A stretch of 64,000 nt of DNA from an uncultured beta proteobacterium. GTDB lineage: Bacteria; Pseudomonadota; Gammaproteobacteria; Burkholderiales; Burkholderiaceae_C. The notes under the pieces are model-generated. The model searched no databases. It saw only the letters and a program-made list of their open reading frames with translations, and was not told where the DNA came from. Positions within the stretch are counted from its first letter, which is position 1; every line of letters starts with the position of its first letter. This document shows positions 18,250 through 27,009 of the stretch, in pieces. The stretch spans positions 42,904-106,903 of the forward strand of contig CAIPZV010000038.1 in assembly GCA_903869595.1 (NCBI GenBank), in the 5' to 3' direction. A program made the translations under genes and the position numbers.

Positions 18250-19162
18250 CGAAGCCCCCAAACACTTTATTGCGTGCGCGTTCGAAAGATGCACCAATCA
18301 AATTAAGCGACAACAATGCAAGGGCCAAGAACATGCCCGGACACGATGCGATCCACCACGCATTAATTAAATACTTGCGACCATCTGAAATCATGGTCCC
18401 AAAAGACGGTGCAGGAGGTGGCACACCCAAGCCCAAGAAGCCAAGAATGGTTTCAAAAATCATCATTCTTGCGACGTCCAAAACTGCAATGAACACGATA
18501 GGTGGGAGGATAGTTGGGACCATATATAACAGCATAATGCGCCAATGACTGGCACCCAAAACTTCAAGTCCACGCACATATTCCATAGAGCGCTCGGCCA
18601 ATGCCACCGAGCGCGCCACTCGGGCATACAGTGGCCAACCGGACATAGCCAAAACCAAAATAATACTTTGCACCGTTGGCGTAGAGACTCCCAAAATTGA
18701 AATCGCCAAAATAATCATGGGAATGGACAACTGCGCATCGGTGATACGCATGATGACGGTATCACGCCACCCTGCCCGGTAACCGGCATAAATTCCTAAA
18801 CCGCAGCCGAGCATGAGCATCATGAATACGCTCGCCATGCCAATGAAAAGTGAGTAGCGCAGCCCCACAACACTGCGCATCAGAATGTCTCGCCCCAGTT
18901 GATCTGTTCCTAAGGGGTGCGCCCAAATCCACTTATCACCGACTCCTATGGGAGGTAAAAACCGTGCACGCACATCGATAGTGGTTGCGCTTACATCGGA
19001 TAGCATCGGATAAAACACCATGGCCAGAAACAGAAGAAGCAAAAAGCCCATTCCAAGCTTGAAGCCGGGTGCGCGTGCTGCTGCTTCCAATATTCTTCGG
19101 GCAGGCGACTTATCCAAGACCAGGCGCGGAACGCTTTCGGGGCCATAGACGGTTGCGTCCAT
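18236..19162 (-). CDS. Peptide-type ABC transporter permease, DppC/OppC family
   Basis: An inner-membrane permease of 308 residues. A hydrophobic N-terminal helix (LGMGFLLLLFLAMVFYPML) is followed by a periplasmic loop with HPLGTDQLGRDIL, a motif diagnostic of DppC/OppC proteins, and then about five more helices. The cytoplasmic EAA loop reads EYVRGLEVLGASHWRIM, and GFLGLGVPPPAPSFG near the end is also family-specific. I use the ATG at 19162 (GGAG seven bases upstream) rather than the one at 19186 inside the preceding gene. It pairs with the adjacent DppB-like permease. Confidence 0.93.
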   Translation of the reverse strand: MDATVYGPESVPRLVLDKSPARRILEAAARAPGFKLGMGFLLLLFLAMVFYPMLSDVSATTIDVRARFLPPIGVGDKWIWAHPLGTDQLGRDILMRSVVGLRYSLFIGMASVFMMLMLGCGLGIYAGYRAGWRDTVIMRITDAQLSIPMIILAISILGVSTPTVQSIILVLAMSGWPLYARVARSVALAERSMEYVRGLEVLGASHWRIMLLYMVPTILPPIVFIAVLDVARMMIFETILGFLGLGVPPPAPSFGTMISDGRKYLINAWWIASCPGMFLALALLSLNLIGASFERARNKVFGGFDDSQ

Positions 19163-19163
19163 T

Positions 19164-20144
19164 TTAAAGCTCCACTCTTGGATCAATAGAAAATGAAGCC
19201 AGGTCCACCAAAATATTGATCAGAACAAACACTGCACTGGTCAAAATAGCGATGCCTTGAACTAGCGGGAAATCTCGATTGGCGACGGCCATTACCGTTA
19301 GCTGGCCCAAGCCCGGGTAGTCAAATATGTACTCAATGACCAACACCCCGCCGATGAGTGATGAGAGCTGAATACCGAGCAAATTCATCAGCGGCACGGC
19401 TGCATTGCGGAGTGCATGACCCAAGATGATTTGCTTCTCCGGTAGACCTCGCACCCGGGCCTCGGTCACGAACTCCGCTTGCATGGTCTGCGCGATGGAT
19501 ACAGATAAAGCCCGAATCAAAACGGGTGAAATTTCAACTGCCAACACCAAGGCGGGCAGAAAAATATAGGCAGGGCCTTGGTAGCCTAAAGCAGGCAGCC
19601 AACCTAATTGAACAGAAAGATAGAAAATCAAAACAATGGCAAGCCAAAAGTTGGGAATTGAAACAAAAATGGACTGCACAACGAAGGCAAGTTTGGCACC
19701 CATGCTGTGCGGGTAAAGACCTGCTGCCAAACCAAGAGGGAATGCGAAGGAAACCGCCATAAATATGGCGGCTGCACCTAAGGCCAAGGTCAGTGGAAGT
19801 CGGTCTGCTATCAAGGAGCTTACCTTTGCCATGTTCGAAGTCGTTGGGTCTATGAATTGACCGCCACTGACAATCATCCCGTTTTGCGGACGCACATAGG
19901 ATCGCCCCATATCGCCGATCATGACCTCGCCAAAGTAGCGCGCGTATTGCATGGGGATCGGGTCGCGCAGGCCCATATCCTTGGCCACGCGTTCAACCAC
20001 ATCCGCAGGCGCCATGCCGCCCACAATGAGTCGCACTGGATCACCCGGCACGACACGTAACAAGGTGAAAATCACCATCGACGTGAATGCCACGATGAAC
20101 AGGCCCTGCCCAAGCCGCTTTAAGAGGTAGCTAAGGATATACAT
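19164..20144 (-). CDS. Peptide-type ABC transporter permease, DppB/OppB family
   Basis: A 326-residue inner-membrane permease. It starts with the typical MYILSYLLKRLGQGLFIV membrane anchor, then LLRVVPGDP (the conserved PGDP motif of DppB). A large periplasmic loop and five further helices follow. The EAA loop reads TEARVRGLPEKQIILGHALRN in outline, contacting an ATPase domain. The stop lies one base before the DppC-like start, so translation is coupled. It forms the transmembrane pore with the next gene. Confidence 0.93.
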   Translation of the reverse strand: MYILSYLLKRLGQGLFIVAFTSMVIFTLLRVVPGDPVRLIVGGMAPADVVERVAKDMGLRDPIPMQYARYFGEVMIGDMGRSYVRPQNGMIVSGGQFIDPTTSNMAKVSSLIADRLPLTLALGAAAIFMAVSFAFPLGLAAGLYPHSMGAKLAFVVQSIFVSIPNFWLAIVLIFYLSVQLGWLPALGYQGPAYIFLPALVLAVEISPVLIRALSVSIAQTMQAEFVTEARVRGLPEKQIILGHALRNAAVPLMNLLGIQLSSLIGGVLVIEYIFDYPGLGQLTVMAVANRDFPLVQGIAILTSAVFVLINILVDLASFSIDPRVEL

Positions 20145-20184
20145 AGACTAGGTACAGGGTCTGTTCACGTTCATCGCTCGCGCT

Positions 20185-21738
20185 TTATATCGCCTTGGAC
20201 AGGTCCAGCATTCCATTTGGATAAATGAACATGCCTTTAAGGTCCTTGCGATAGCCATGGATAAAGACGGAGGTAAACAGCGATAAAGCCGGCACCTTCT
20301 GGGCTAATAAAGGCAAAGTATCGGTACGCAAAATATTACGTCGCTCGTCGATACTTTTGGCATTGCGCTCGCGGTCTAGAGATGCATCAATTTCTTTATC
20401 CACAATGCCGCAGATGCGCTTGGAAGATGAATGGAAATGGGTGCGCAAGACCAGGTCTGGCTCGGGTGAGCCGGTGCACCATCCGCAATCAATCATATGG
20501 CCCTCACCGCCACCTTGTTTGTCATACAGTAAATTGCCCCAAGCGGCGACTTCCAACACCTCTAGCTTCACCGGGAATCCTTGCGCTTGAAGCATGCTGG
20601 CAATGATTTCGCCGTAGTCCTTGGTCTTGGGGTAGAACCCAGTAGAGGTGTAGTACGTTAGTGTAGGCAAGCCCTTGCCCTTTGGAAACCCGGCTTCAGC
20701 GAGCAGTTTCTGGCACTTGTCTGGATCAAATTCCGGGTAAGTCGCCACGTCAACGTAGCCGAATTTCACCGGCGAAATATGGGCTTTGGAAGCAGCCCCG
20801 GATGCACCCAATATTTCGACGATCATTTTCCTGTCGATTGCGTAGGCTGCTGCCCGGCGAACACGTTCATCATTGAATGGCGGCTTGGAGCAGCGGAAGA
20901 ACAAAAATTTGTTTTCGGTGGAAATAACCTTATTGATACTGAACGCGGGGTTTTTGCTAACGGTGTCTGCTTGCTCTGGCTCAAGACGCTCGATCACATC
21001 GGCTTCGCCGTTAAGCAAGGATAGAACCCGCGTGGTGGCGTCACCCACGGCACGGTACTCTACGCCTGGAAGTTTTGGAGCACCGGCATAGTAGGTGGGG
21101 TTAGCAACAAGAAACGTCGAGTCGCCTTTTTGCTCATTGAGTTTGAACGGTCCAGTTCCGTTTAACCGAGCCGACAGGCGTTTCTTGTCTGCAATGTCGC
21201 CCGCCGACATGATCGGCAGAAATGATGAAAGAAAATAAAACATGTTTGCGGGATAGCCATGCTTCTTGGTGCTGATGCGGCAGGTCAGGTCATCCACCAC
21301 TTCGACGTCTACGCGTCCGGGATACCACTGGGCCGGGCGATCGGGTTGGCTACCGTATTCGAATGTCGCCTTCACGTCAGCTGCTTTAAACGGCTTGCCG
21401 TCATGAAATTTGACGCCAGAACGCAGCTTGACTTCGATAGTGAATTCATCAATGGTTTTCAAACTTGTGGCGAGATCAAAATCAAGTTTGTCAGTGCTTC
21501 CCTTTTCCATTCGGGCGCGGGTTAAGTAACCCATAACTAGCCCCTCGACCGTCAACTGACCCAAATTTGTATGTGAGGTTGGATCCCAATTTCCGGTAAG
21601 GCTTTCCGGACCCATGAAGCGCAAGGTCTTCCCTGAGGCTGCAAAGGCCGACGTGAAGAAGAAGTCTGGGTTGAGCCTAGCCGCCGCAGTTGCAGCGATC
21701 AAACTTCCCGTTCTAAGCGCATTTCTACGAGTAATCAT
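20185..21738 (-). CDS. Family 5 extracellular solute-binding protein
   Basis: The periplasmic binding protein of the importer, 517 residues, DppA/OppA superfamily. The N terminus MITRRNALRTG has a twin-arginine and is followed by a hydrophobic stretch, so Tat export is possible. SBP motifs include EFTIEVKLRSGVKFHDGKP, LNGEADVIERL and YAIDRKMIVEIL. The start at 21738 is supported by GGAG seven bases upstream; the longer frame from 21831 has no signal peptide. It is the first gene of the minus-strand array and lies behind a recognisable promoter with an operator-like repeat. Relatives carry peptides, nickel, opines or glutathione, so the ligand is open. Confidence 0.92.
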   Translation of the reverse strand: MITRRNALRTGSLIAATAAARLNPDFFFTSAFAASGKTLRFMGPESLTGNWDPTSHTNLGQLTVEGLVMGYLTRARMEKGSTDKLDFDLATSLKTIDEFTIEVKLRSGVKFHDGKPFKAADVKATFEYGSQPDRPAQWYPGRVDVEVVDDLTCRISTKKHGYPANMFYFLSSFLPIMSAGDIADKKRLSARLNGTGPFKLNEQKGDSTFLVANPTYYAGAPKLPGVEYRAVGDATTRVLSLLNGEADVIERLEPEQADTVSKNPAFSINKVISTENKFLFFRCSKPPFNDERVRRAAAYAIDRKMIVEILGASGAASKAHISPVKFGYVDVATYPEFDPDKCQKLLAEAGFPKGKGLPTLTYYTSTGFYPKTKDYGEIIASMLQAQGFPVKLEVLEVAAWGNLLYDKQGGGEGHMIDCGWCTGSPEPDLVLRTHFHSSSKRICGIVDKEIDASLDRERNAKSIDERRNILRTDTLPLLAQKVPALSLFTSVFIHGYRKDLKGMFIYPNGMLDLSKAI

Positions 21739-21847
21739 AAGTATCTCCAAGTTATACGACGCCAAGACAGACTGATTTCTGCGCACTTGCCGACGACCTC
21801 GCGCAGCTTTCTTACTCAGGAGCAAAGGCATCGAATTGATCCTGAGC

Positions 21848-21905
21848 TTGTAATTTTTAGGTTACAATGTGGTCAAACATACACGATTCCACATCAATGT
21901 GTCAA
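21848..21905 (-). promoter_or_regulatory. Sigma70-type promoter and inverted-repeat operator for the catabolic array
   Basis: On the minus strand, TTGACA (21900-21905) is followed after 18 bases by TATGTT (21876-21881), a good -35/-10 pair. Just downstream lies TTGTAA-N8-TTACAA (21848-21867), a perfect inverted repeat covering the expected transcription start. This is the position expected of a repressor site. It is 110 bases upstream of the binding-protein start. The DeoR protein of the array is the first candidate to bind it, the LuxR protein the second. Confidence 0.6.
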
Positions 21906-22014
21906 TAGTCCAACAAAAATAGTCGGATAAAACTTCGAGTTATCCCCTTTTAGACGACTCGGGTTGGGAGATTGCCGTTCCAACTGATCGGACCCTACTG
22001 CGCGAGGTGGCCTA

Positions 22015-22677
22015 ATGAAGCTGATACTTTTTGATCTTGACCACACGCTGTTGTCAGGCGACAGCGATGTGCTGTGGTGCGAGTTCTTGATCAACCGCGG
22101 CGTGCTTGATAAGCAGTCTTTTGCGCTTAAGAACGCCCAAATCGACGCGGGATACGCTGCCGGAACCATCGAGCCGAAGGTTTTTTCCGACTTTTATGCC
22201 AGCACTTTGGCAGGCGGAAGCCCCGCGCACTGGGAGCCTTTTCGTAAGGCATTCGTACAGGAGATTATTCATCCGCGCATCTCTCAATCAGCCCTGGATC
22301 TGGTTCGAAAACATTGGGTGTACGGCTCACGTGTCGTGATGACTACCGCCACCAATCGGTATTTGGCCGAGCCGAGTGCGGCTTACCTTGGAATTGAGGA
22401 AGTGATAGCTACTGAACTTGATGTTCAAGGGGGAATCTTTACGGGCCGAACTACAGGGCACCCCAATATGCGTGAAGGAAAGGTGACGCGCCTGAACGCA
22501 TGGCTAACTGGACAAGGTTTGAAATTGGAAGACTTTGAAAGTACCGCCTACAGCGATTCCATCAACGATTTGCCCTTGCTACTGAGCGTCAAGCATCCGG
22601 TGGCGATAGACCCCGACGACAAACTCAGGCAAGAGGCGCAAAGCCGCGGTTGGCCCATTGTCCACTTGGAACGATGA
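22015..22677 (+). CDS. HAD-IB family phosphatase (SerB/HisN-like)
   Basis: A 220-residue HAD hydrolase of subclass IB. Motif I is FDLDHTLLSGDSD, with the nucleophile and acid/base Asp at residues 7 and 9. Motif II is the Thr in VVMTTATN, and motif IV is AYSDSINDLPLL. The small helical cap lies between motifs I and II, as in phosphoserine and histidinol phosphatases. Housekeeping copies of this family are common in Burkholderiales. This one is divergent from the transporter operon and next to the PLP enzyme and the kinases, so it may act on a phosphorylated amino alcohol or amino acid. Its substrate is not determinable here. Confidence 0.88.
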   Translation: MKLILFDLDHTLLSGDSDVLWCEFLINRGVLDKQSFALKNAQIDAGYAAGTIEPKVFSDFYASTLAGGSPAHWEPFRKAFVQEIIHPRISQSALDLVRKHWVYGSRVVMTTATNRYLAEPSAAYLGIEEVIATELDVQGGIFTGRTTGHPNMREGKVTRLNAWLTGQGLKLEDFESTAYSDSINDLPLLLSVKHPVAIDPDDKLRQEAQSRGWPIVHLER

Positions 22678-22894
22678 GAAGGCCGTGCGGCTAAAAGATG
22701 ATTCTGTACGTTGGAAAGTTATATTTTTGGCACACCCTGTCTGAAGCTTTGCTTGATAAGCCAAAACAGTAGCGATTGACGAAAAAAGATACAAGTCTTA
22801 CGTTGCCATCCAAATCTAGATTCGAATGAAATACCAAATTGAACAGTTAGACCATGAACTTACGGCATACTAATTTGAAAACGTTGGGATAAAA

Positions 22895-24235
22895 ATGTTG
22901 CAAGAACAAAAAGAAATACTTGCGATGAACCGGTTTGATCCGGAGCAGTCATCAGCGCTGGCGCCTGATGTATACAGGCATGTTGCACGTCGCAAGGCCA
23001 GCTTCGGCGCATCATCTGTCTTGTTCTACGCCCAGCCGATAGAAATGGTGCGCGCACGCGGAGCGTATATGTTCGATGCGCATGGACGCCGTTATCTGGA
23101 CCTTTATAACAATGTCGCGTCTGTGGGCCACTCCCACCCCTTAGTGGTCGAAGCGGTGTCCCGCCAGTTGGACATTCTCAACACGCATACTCGATACTTG
23201 AATGAAGGTATCGAAGCCTATGCCGAAGAGTTGCTAAACACGTTTCCCGATCCATTAGCAAACTTGATCATGACATGCACAGGCAGTGAGGCCAATGATT
23301 TAGCGCTTCGCATAGCGCAAAGAAAAACCAATGCAAAAGGCGTAATTGTCACGCGCGCGGCTTACCATGGAAACACGGCTGCTGTAGCAGAGATATCCCC
23401 AGCGGGCTTGCGCAACCGATTACCAGCGGACCATGTAAAGGTAATAGATGCGCCGGACTCCCGCTTAGCCATCCACGGAGATGCTGCGCTTCATTTCGAA
23501 CAAAGCGTCAGCACCGCGATTCGGGAATTGAATAGCTCGGGTGTGGGCTTTTGCGCACTCATTGTGGACAGCATTTTCTCAAGTGATGGTATCTTTTCTG
23601 ATCCAGCTGGATTTTTGCAAATTGCCGTCCAAAAAGTGCAGCAGGCTAACGGACTATTTATAGCGGATGAGGTTCAACCAGGGTTTGGAAGAACGGGCGA
23701 TGCAATGTGGGGTTTTATGCGCCACGGGGTTATTCCGGACATCGTAACTTTAGGCAAACCAATGGGGAATGGCTTCCCAATGGGCGGCGTAGTGTCGAGA
23801 CCGGAACTGATTCAAAATTTTTGCGAGGAAACTGGATACTTCAACACATTTGCTGGAAGTCCGGTTGCTGCCGCCGCTGGATCTGCAGTTTTGAAAGTAC
23901 TAAAGGAGGAGGGATTGATTGCAAACGCGGCCACTGTGGGAGCCTACTTGAAGAAAGGGCTAATGACCCTAAAGCAACGATACCCCAGCGTTGGTGATAT
24001 TCGGGGGACAGGCTTGTTTATAGGGCTCGATTTGATAGACCCGAAGAATGCAAGCCCAGACCCAAACTTCGCAGGCCGCATCATCAATGCACTCAAGGAA
24101 AATGGCATTCTCATTGGAGCTGCCGGTCGCTTTGGCCATACCCTAAAGATTCGCCCTCCCTTGTGCTTTTCTAAAGAAGACGCCGATGTGTTCCTTGAAG
24201 CACTTGACATGACATTGGCTCTTCATCTTCGTTGA
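22895..24235 (+). CDS. Class III PLP enzyme, ethanolamine-phosphate phospho-lyase / PbfA type
   Basis: A 446-residue fold-type I PLP enzyme. PLP residues are D258 (FIADEVQPGFGR) and the Schiff-base K288 (TLGKPMGNGFP). Although classed with aminotransferases, the run YNNVASVGHSHP, LNTHTRYLNE and GSEANDLALRIA is the pattern I associate with ethanolamine-phosphate phospho-lyase, 5-phosphohydroxylysine phospho-lyase and the phosphonate lyase PbfA. These eliminate phosphate or ammonia instead of transaminating. Two choline-kinase-like genes nearby would supply a phosphorylated amino alcohol. A transaminase role is not excluded. The start at 22895 has GGGA upstream; an ATG at 22925 is possible. A weak promoter-like pair (TTGACG, 17 bases, TACGTT) lies near 22778. 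Confidence 0.85.
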   Translation: MLQEQKEILAMNRFDPEQSSALAPDVYRHVARRKASFGASSVLFYAQPIEMVRARGAYMFDAHGRRYLDLYNNVASVGHSHPLVVEAVSRQLDILNTHTRYLNEGIEAYAEELLNTFPDPLANLIMTCTGSEANDLALRIAQRKTNAKGVIVTRAAYHGNTAAVAEISPAGLRNRLPADHVKVIDAPDSRLAIHGDAALHFEQSVSTAIRELNSSGVGFCALIVDSIFSSDGIFSDPAGFLQIAVQKVQQANGLFIADEVQPGFGRTGDAMWGFMRHGVIPDIVTLGKPMGNGFPMGGVVSRPELIQNFCEETGYFNTFAGSPVAAAAGSAVLKVLKEEGLIANAATVGAYLKKGLMTLKQRYPSVGDIRGTGLFIGLDLIDPKNASPDPNFAGRIINALKENGILIGAAGRFGHTLKIRPPLCFSKEDADVFLEALDMTLALHLR

Positions 24236-24402
24236 AATTTCGCTAAATCCGCTCACCCTAGGGAAGTAATCGTTACGGTCAGGAATAGCCAATACGTAGC
24301 TGTGTAGGGTCACTAGACGTAACCCGTGTCAGCCAGTAACTTGCCACAAACTGCGCAAACTCAAGATCGAGTACTTCACATTGGCAAGCGCTACAGCCTA
24401 CT

Positions 24403-25413
24403 TTACAAATAGAGGGGGCGCCGCCGAGTTGGCAGGCGGCGCAAGTGAGAGCTTAGCGCTATTCTGACTACCGAGGTGCGGCTATTGCAGCCCAATTTAT
24501 CAAAGATGCTCTCGAGGTGCTTTGCGACAGTGGTTCGCGCGACGAAGATACTTGACGCAATCTGGTTGTTGCTTGCTCCAGAAATCAGCAATTCAACTAT
24601 TTCAAGTTCGCGTTCTGTGAGTCCATGGGGAGGCTGGCACCTTTCGGCAACGACCGCGCGCGTACTGCCTTCTAAAAGGCCAGTGTGTATACGAAACCAC
24701 ACGGCATCATGCTTAAACAGGAATACCTCAGGCACTTGATCCTGATCTAAGGTTCGCAATTGTGCGACCAGGGTATCGCGCAGCAAGTGTTCAATCGGGA
24801 CAACTCCCGGGAGTCCGATGACCTCACCATGGAGCGTTATCAGACACCCGCTGGCGCCCGCAACTTTGGTCATAAACCGACCAGAAACACGGCGCAGAAT
24901 ATCGGTGAAATTGCCCAATATCGTTTGAAGACATTGGATATCGTTCGTCATCATCTTCTTCGTAGGGAAGCGACGGTCATCGGTGCTAATGTGAAGATTA
25001 CCTGTGTAGCGCCCATCTCTAGTGTGAAGCCGCAGCGTGATGCCCTCCCGAAAGCCAGCAGGTAAATACACATTTTGAACAGAGTAAGTATCCTTGTAAT
25101 TGAAAGGCATTTCTGCCCATTTGAGCGCCTTTTGACGGTGACCTTGGACGCGGTAGTACTGGTACGCGATGTCGTCTGTCACGAGCCAGTCATTGAGATG
25201 AGAAAGTACTCTATGGTCGTACCCGACGGATGCGAGGGTTTGGTGCGTTCCGTTGAGAGGGTTATATGTGGCCAAGCTAGAGGCAATGAAGGGGCGCTGT
25301 GACACCATCATCTCCAACATCTCTTGAGCGGCACTTGCGTCGCAGACCGAAGCGGCTGTGGCGATACTGGCAATCTCTGCAGGTATGTTGGTGGGTGCCA
25401 CTCTGGTTTCCAA
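24403..25413 (-). CDS. LuxR-type transcriptional regulator
   Basis: A 336-residue regulator with a C-terminal GerE/LuxR helix-turn-helix (about residues 265-325: LTERELEIVELLISG, then NQIASSIFVARTTVAKHL). The N-terminal 240 residues are not an autoinducer-binding or receiver domain that I recognise. They have a GAF-like look (LRLHTRDGRYTGNLHIS) and may sense a small ligand. It lies between the PLP enzyme and the second amidase, and is a plausible local regulator. An 8-bp perfect GC stem (24418-24425 with 24435-24442) sits within its last codons. Confidence 0.85.
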   Translation of the reverse strand: METRVAPTNIPAEIASIATAASVCDASAAQEMLEMMVSQRPFIASSLATYNPLNGTHQTLASVGYDHRVLSHLNDWLVTDDIAYQYYRVQGHRQKALKWAEMPFNYKDTYSVQNVYLPAGFREGITLRLHTRDGRYTGNLHISTDDRRFPTKKMMTNDIQCLQTILGNFTDILRRVSGRFMTKVAGASGCLITLHGEVIGLPGVVPIEHLLRDTLVAQLRTLDQDQVPEVFLFKHDAVWFRIHTGLLEGSTRAVVAERCQPPHGLTERELEIVELLISGASNNQIASSIFVARTTVAKHLESIFDKLGCNSRTSVVRIALSSHLRRLPTRRRPLYL

Positions 25414-25539
25414 AGCTGCTAGCTAATGAAAGCCGACTCTAGGGGTTTTGCCTTAGAAAGTCAATTCGAAGCCCTATCCATTTGTAGCCTTACCCCGGAC
25501 GACAACCATGCAGCGCGTCGTCTGCCTCCATGAATTCTA

Positions 25540-25571
25540 GTAAGCAACCACGCTTCAGTGCGGTTGCTTAC
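25540..25571. other. Strong stem-loop after the second amidase gene
   Basis: GTAAGCAACC and GGTTGCTTAC form a perfect 10-bp stem (25540-25549 with 25562-25571). It is extended inward by CGC/GTG across one mismatch, with loop TTCA. It lies 19 bases after the amidase stop. No T-run follows on either strand, so it is either an RNA end-stabilising hairpin, an atypical terminator or an operator for the downstream LuxR gene. Confidence 0.6.
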
Positions 25572-25590
25572 AGGAGCGATAGAGTGCGCT

Positions 25591-27009
25591 TTAGATTGTC
25601 CTGTAAGCGTTGGCCCACGGGCGGACTTCCTCAAGATTGCGCGCAAGACGCAATAACAAGGCATCCTGGCGGGGACGGGCAGCAAACTGAATTCCCACAG
25701 GTCTAGCATCGGAGGTGAAGCCCGCCGGAATGGTAAGCGCGGGGTTGGACAACATGTTGTAGGGATAAGTGAGCAACCAGTCGAGGATTTGCTCACGAAC
25801 GGTCTTGCCATGCAACCATTTTGGTGCGAACTCTCCATGCGGGAAGGTAGCCGATGTGAGCGTCGGCGAGGCCAACACATCGTAGTCTTTCATGAAGGTT
25901 GTAAAGATATCCCACATCTTTCCGCGAACCACACTTCCCCTGGCGACATCCACGGCAGTGGTAGTTTCAGCGGTCGTCATAATCTCAATGAGATAGTCGT
26001 CGACCTTGCCATGCAGGCCCTTCCAATCGTGTAGGTCATACACCTCAGCAAAAGCCGGAATCCAAAGACCGTTCCACATGGCCTGAGAGATATCTCCCTC
26101 CCATTTGGGTGTGGCGTGGGTAACGATAACGCCGAGCTTCGAAAGATCGCCTAAAACTTCCCGGCAGATGGATAGGACCTCTGGGTCCACGTGAACGCCC
26201 GTGCCTAGGTCGTCGGTCCACGCCAATCTCATGCCCTGGATATCACCCTCAATAGCCTGAACAAAGGACGGGACCGGTTTTTCGATTGACTTAGGATCTG
26301 CATCAGAAGGGCCGGACCACACGTCCATCATGAGAGCGCTGTCAGCGACCGTGCGCGTGATAGGGCCGTGAAAAAGAAACGAGTGATAGCGATTAGGGAA
26401 AAGAGTCTCGGGTACAACACCAGCGGTTGGCTTCAGACCTACAGTTCCGCAAAGCGATGAAGGGATTCGCACCGAACCAGCGCCATCATTGCCTTCCGCC
26501 AGTGGTGTGATCCCGGCAGCTACCGATGCCGCCGCCCCACCGCTCGACCCGCCGGTTGAATAGCCCTGCTTAAATGGGTTGTGTGCCGCACCATACTCAT
26601 GCCCCTCGCAACCACCGTAATAGCCAAACTCGGGCAGGTTGGTCTTGCCAATAAAGAGGCCACCTGCTTCGCGTAATCGCTTATAGACCTCTGCGTCGTA
26701 GGTGCCAAGGTTTCCATGGTTAGGCTTAAAACCGCTAGTGAAGGGCAAGCCTTTCATCGAGGTGTTGTCCTTGATGGTGTATGGAACGCCGTGAATAAGG
26801 CCAAGTGATCCGCCACGCTTTACTGCAGCGTCCAAATCCTTCGCATCACTAAGGATCTGTTGACGATTGACATATATCAATGCATTCAACTTGGGATTGA
26901 TCGCATCGATACGCGCTAGAGTCGCCTGCGCGATCTGCACCACACTCACTTCGCGATTCCTGACCATTTCGGCCAACTTTGTAGCCGACACAAGATGTAA
27001 ATCTGACAA
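25591..27009 (-). CDS. Amidase signature family amidase, second copy type
   Basis: A 472-residue amidase with triad K80 (PYTIKDN), S155/S156 (STGGSSGGAA) and S179 (GAGSVRIPS). The GatA-like layout is clear, but no GatB/C genes are near, so it is a stand-alone catabolic amidase. It has an excellent ribosome-binding site (AAGGAG six bases before ATG). It is not a recent duplicate of the amidase at 13030-14433, as the two differ throughout outside the triad. Two different amidases in one island suggest either several amide substrates or two consecutive amide cleavages. Confidence 0.9.
   Translation of the reverse strand: MSDLHLVSATKLAEMVRNREVSVVQIAQATLARIDAINPKLNALIYVNRQQILSDAKDLDAAVKRGGSLGLIHGVPYTIKDNTSMKGLPFTSGFKPNHGNLGTYDAEVYKRLREAGGLFIGKTNLPEFGYYGGCEGHEYGAAHNPFKQGYSTGGSSGGAAASVAAGITPLAEGNDGAGSVRIPSSLCGTVGLKPTAGVVPETLFPNRYHSFLFHGPITRTVADSALMMDVWSGPSDADPKSIEKPVPSFVQAIEGDIQGMRLAWTDDLGTGVHVDPEVLSICREVLGDLSKLGVIVTHATPKWEGDISQAMWNGLWIPAFAEVYDLHDWKGLHGKVDDYLIEIMTTAETTTAVDVARGSVVRGKMWDIFTTFMKDYDVLASPTLTSATFPHGEFAPKWLHGKTVREQILDWLLTYPYNMLSNPALTIPAGFTSDARPVGIQFAARPRQDALLLRLARNLEEVRPWANAYRTI

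Noticed and set aside
24418..24442. GC stem within the last LuxR codons, considered as a terminator
   Set aside because: It lies inside the coding sequence and encodes Arg-rich residues; only a weak T-containing tail follows.
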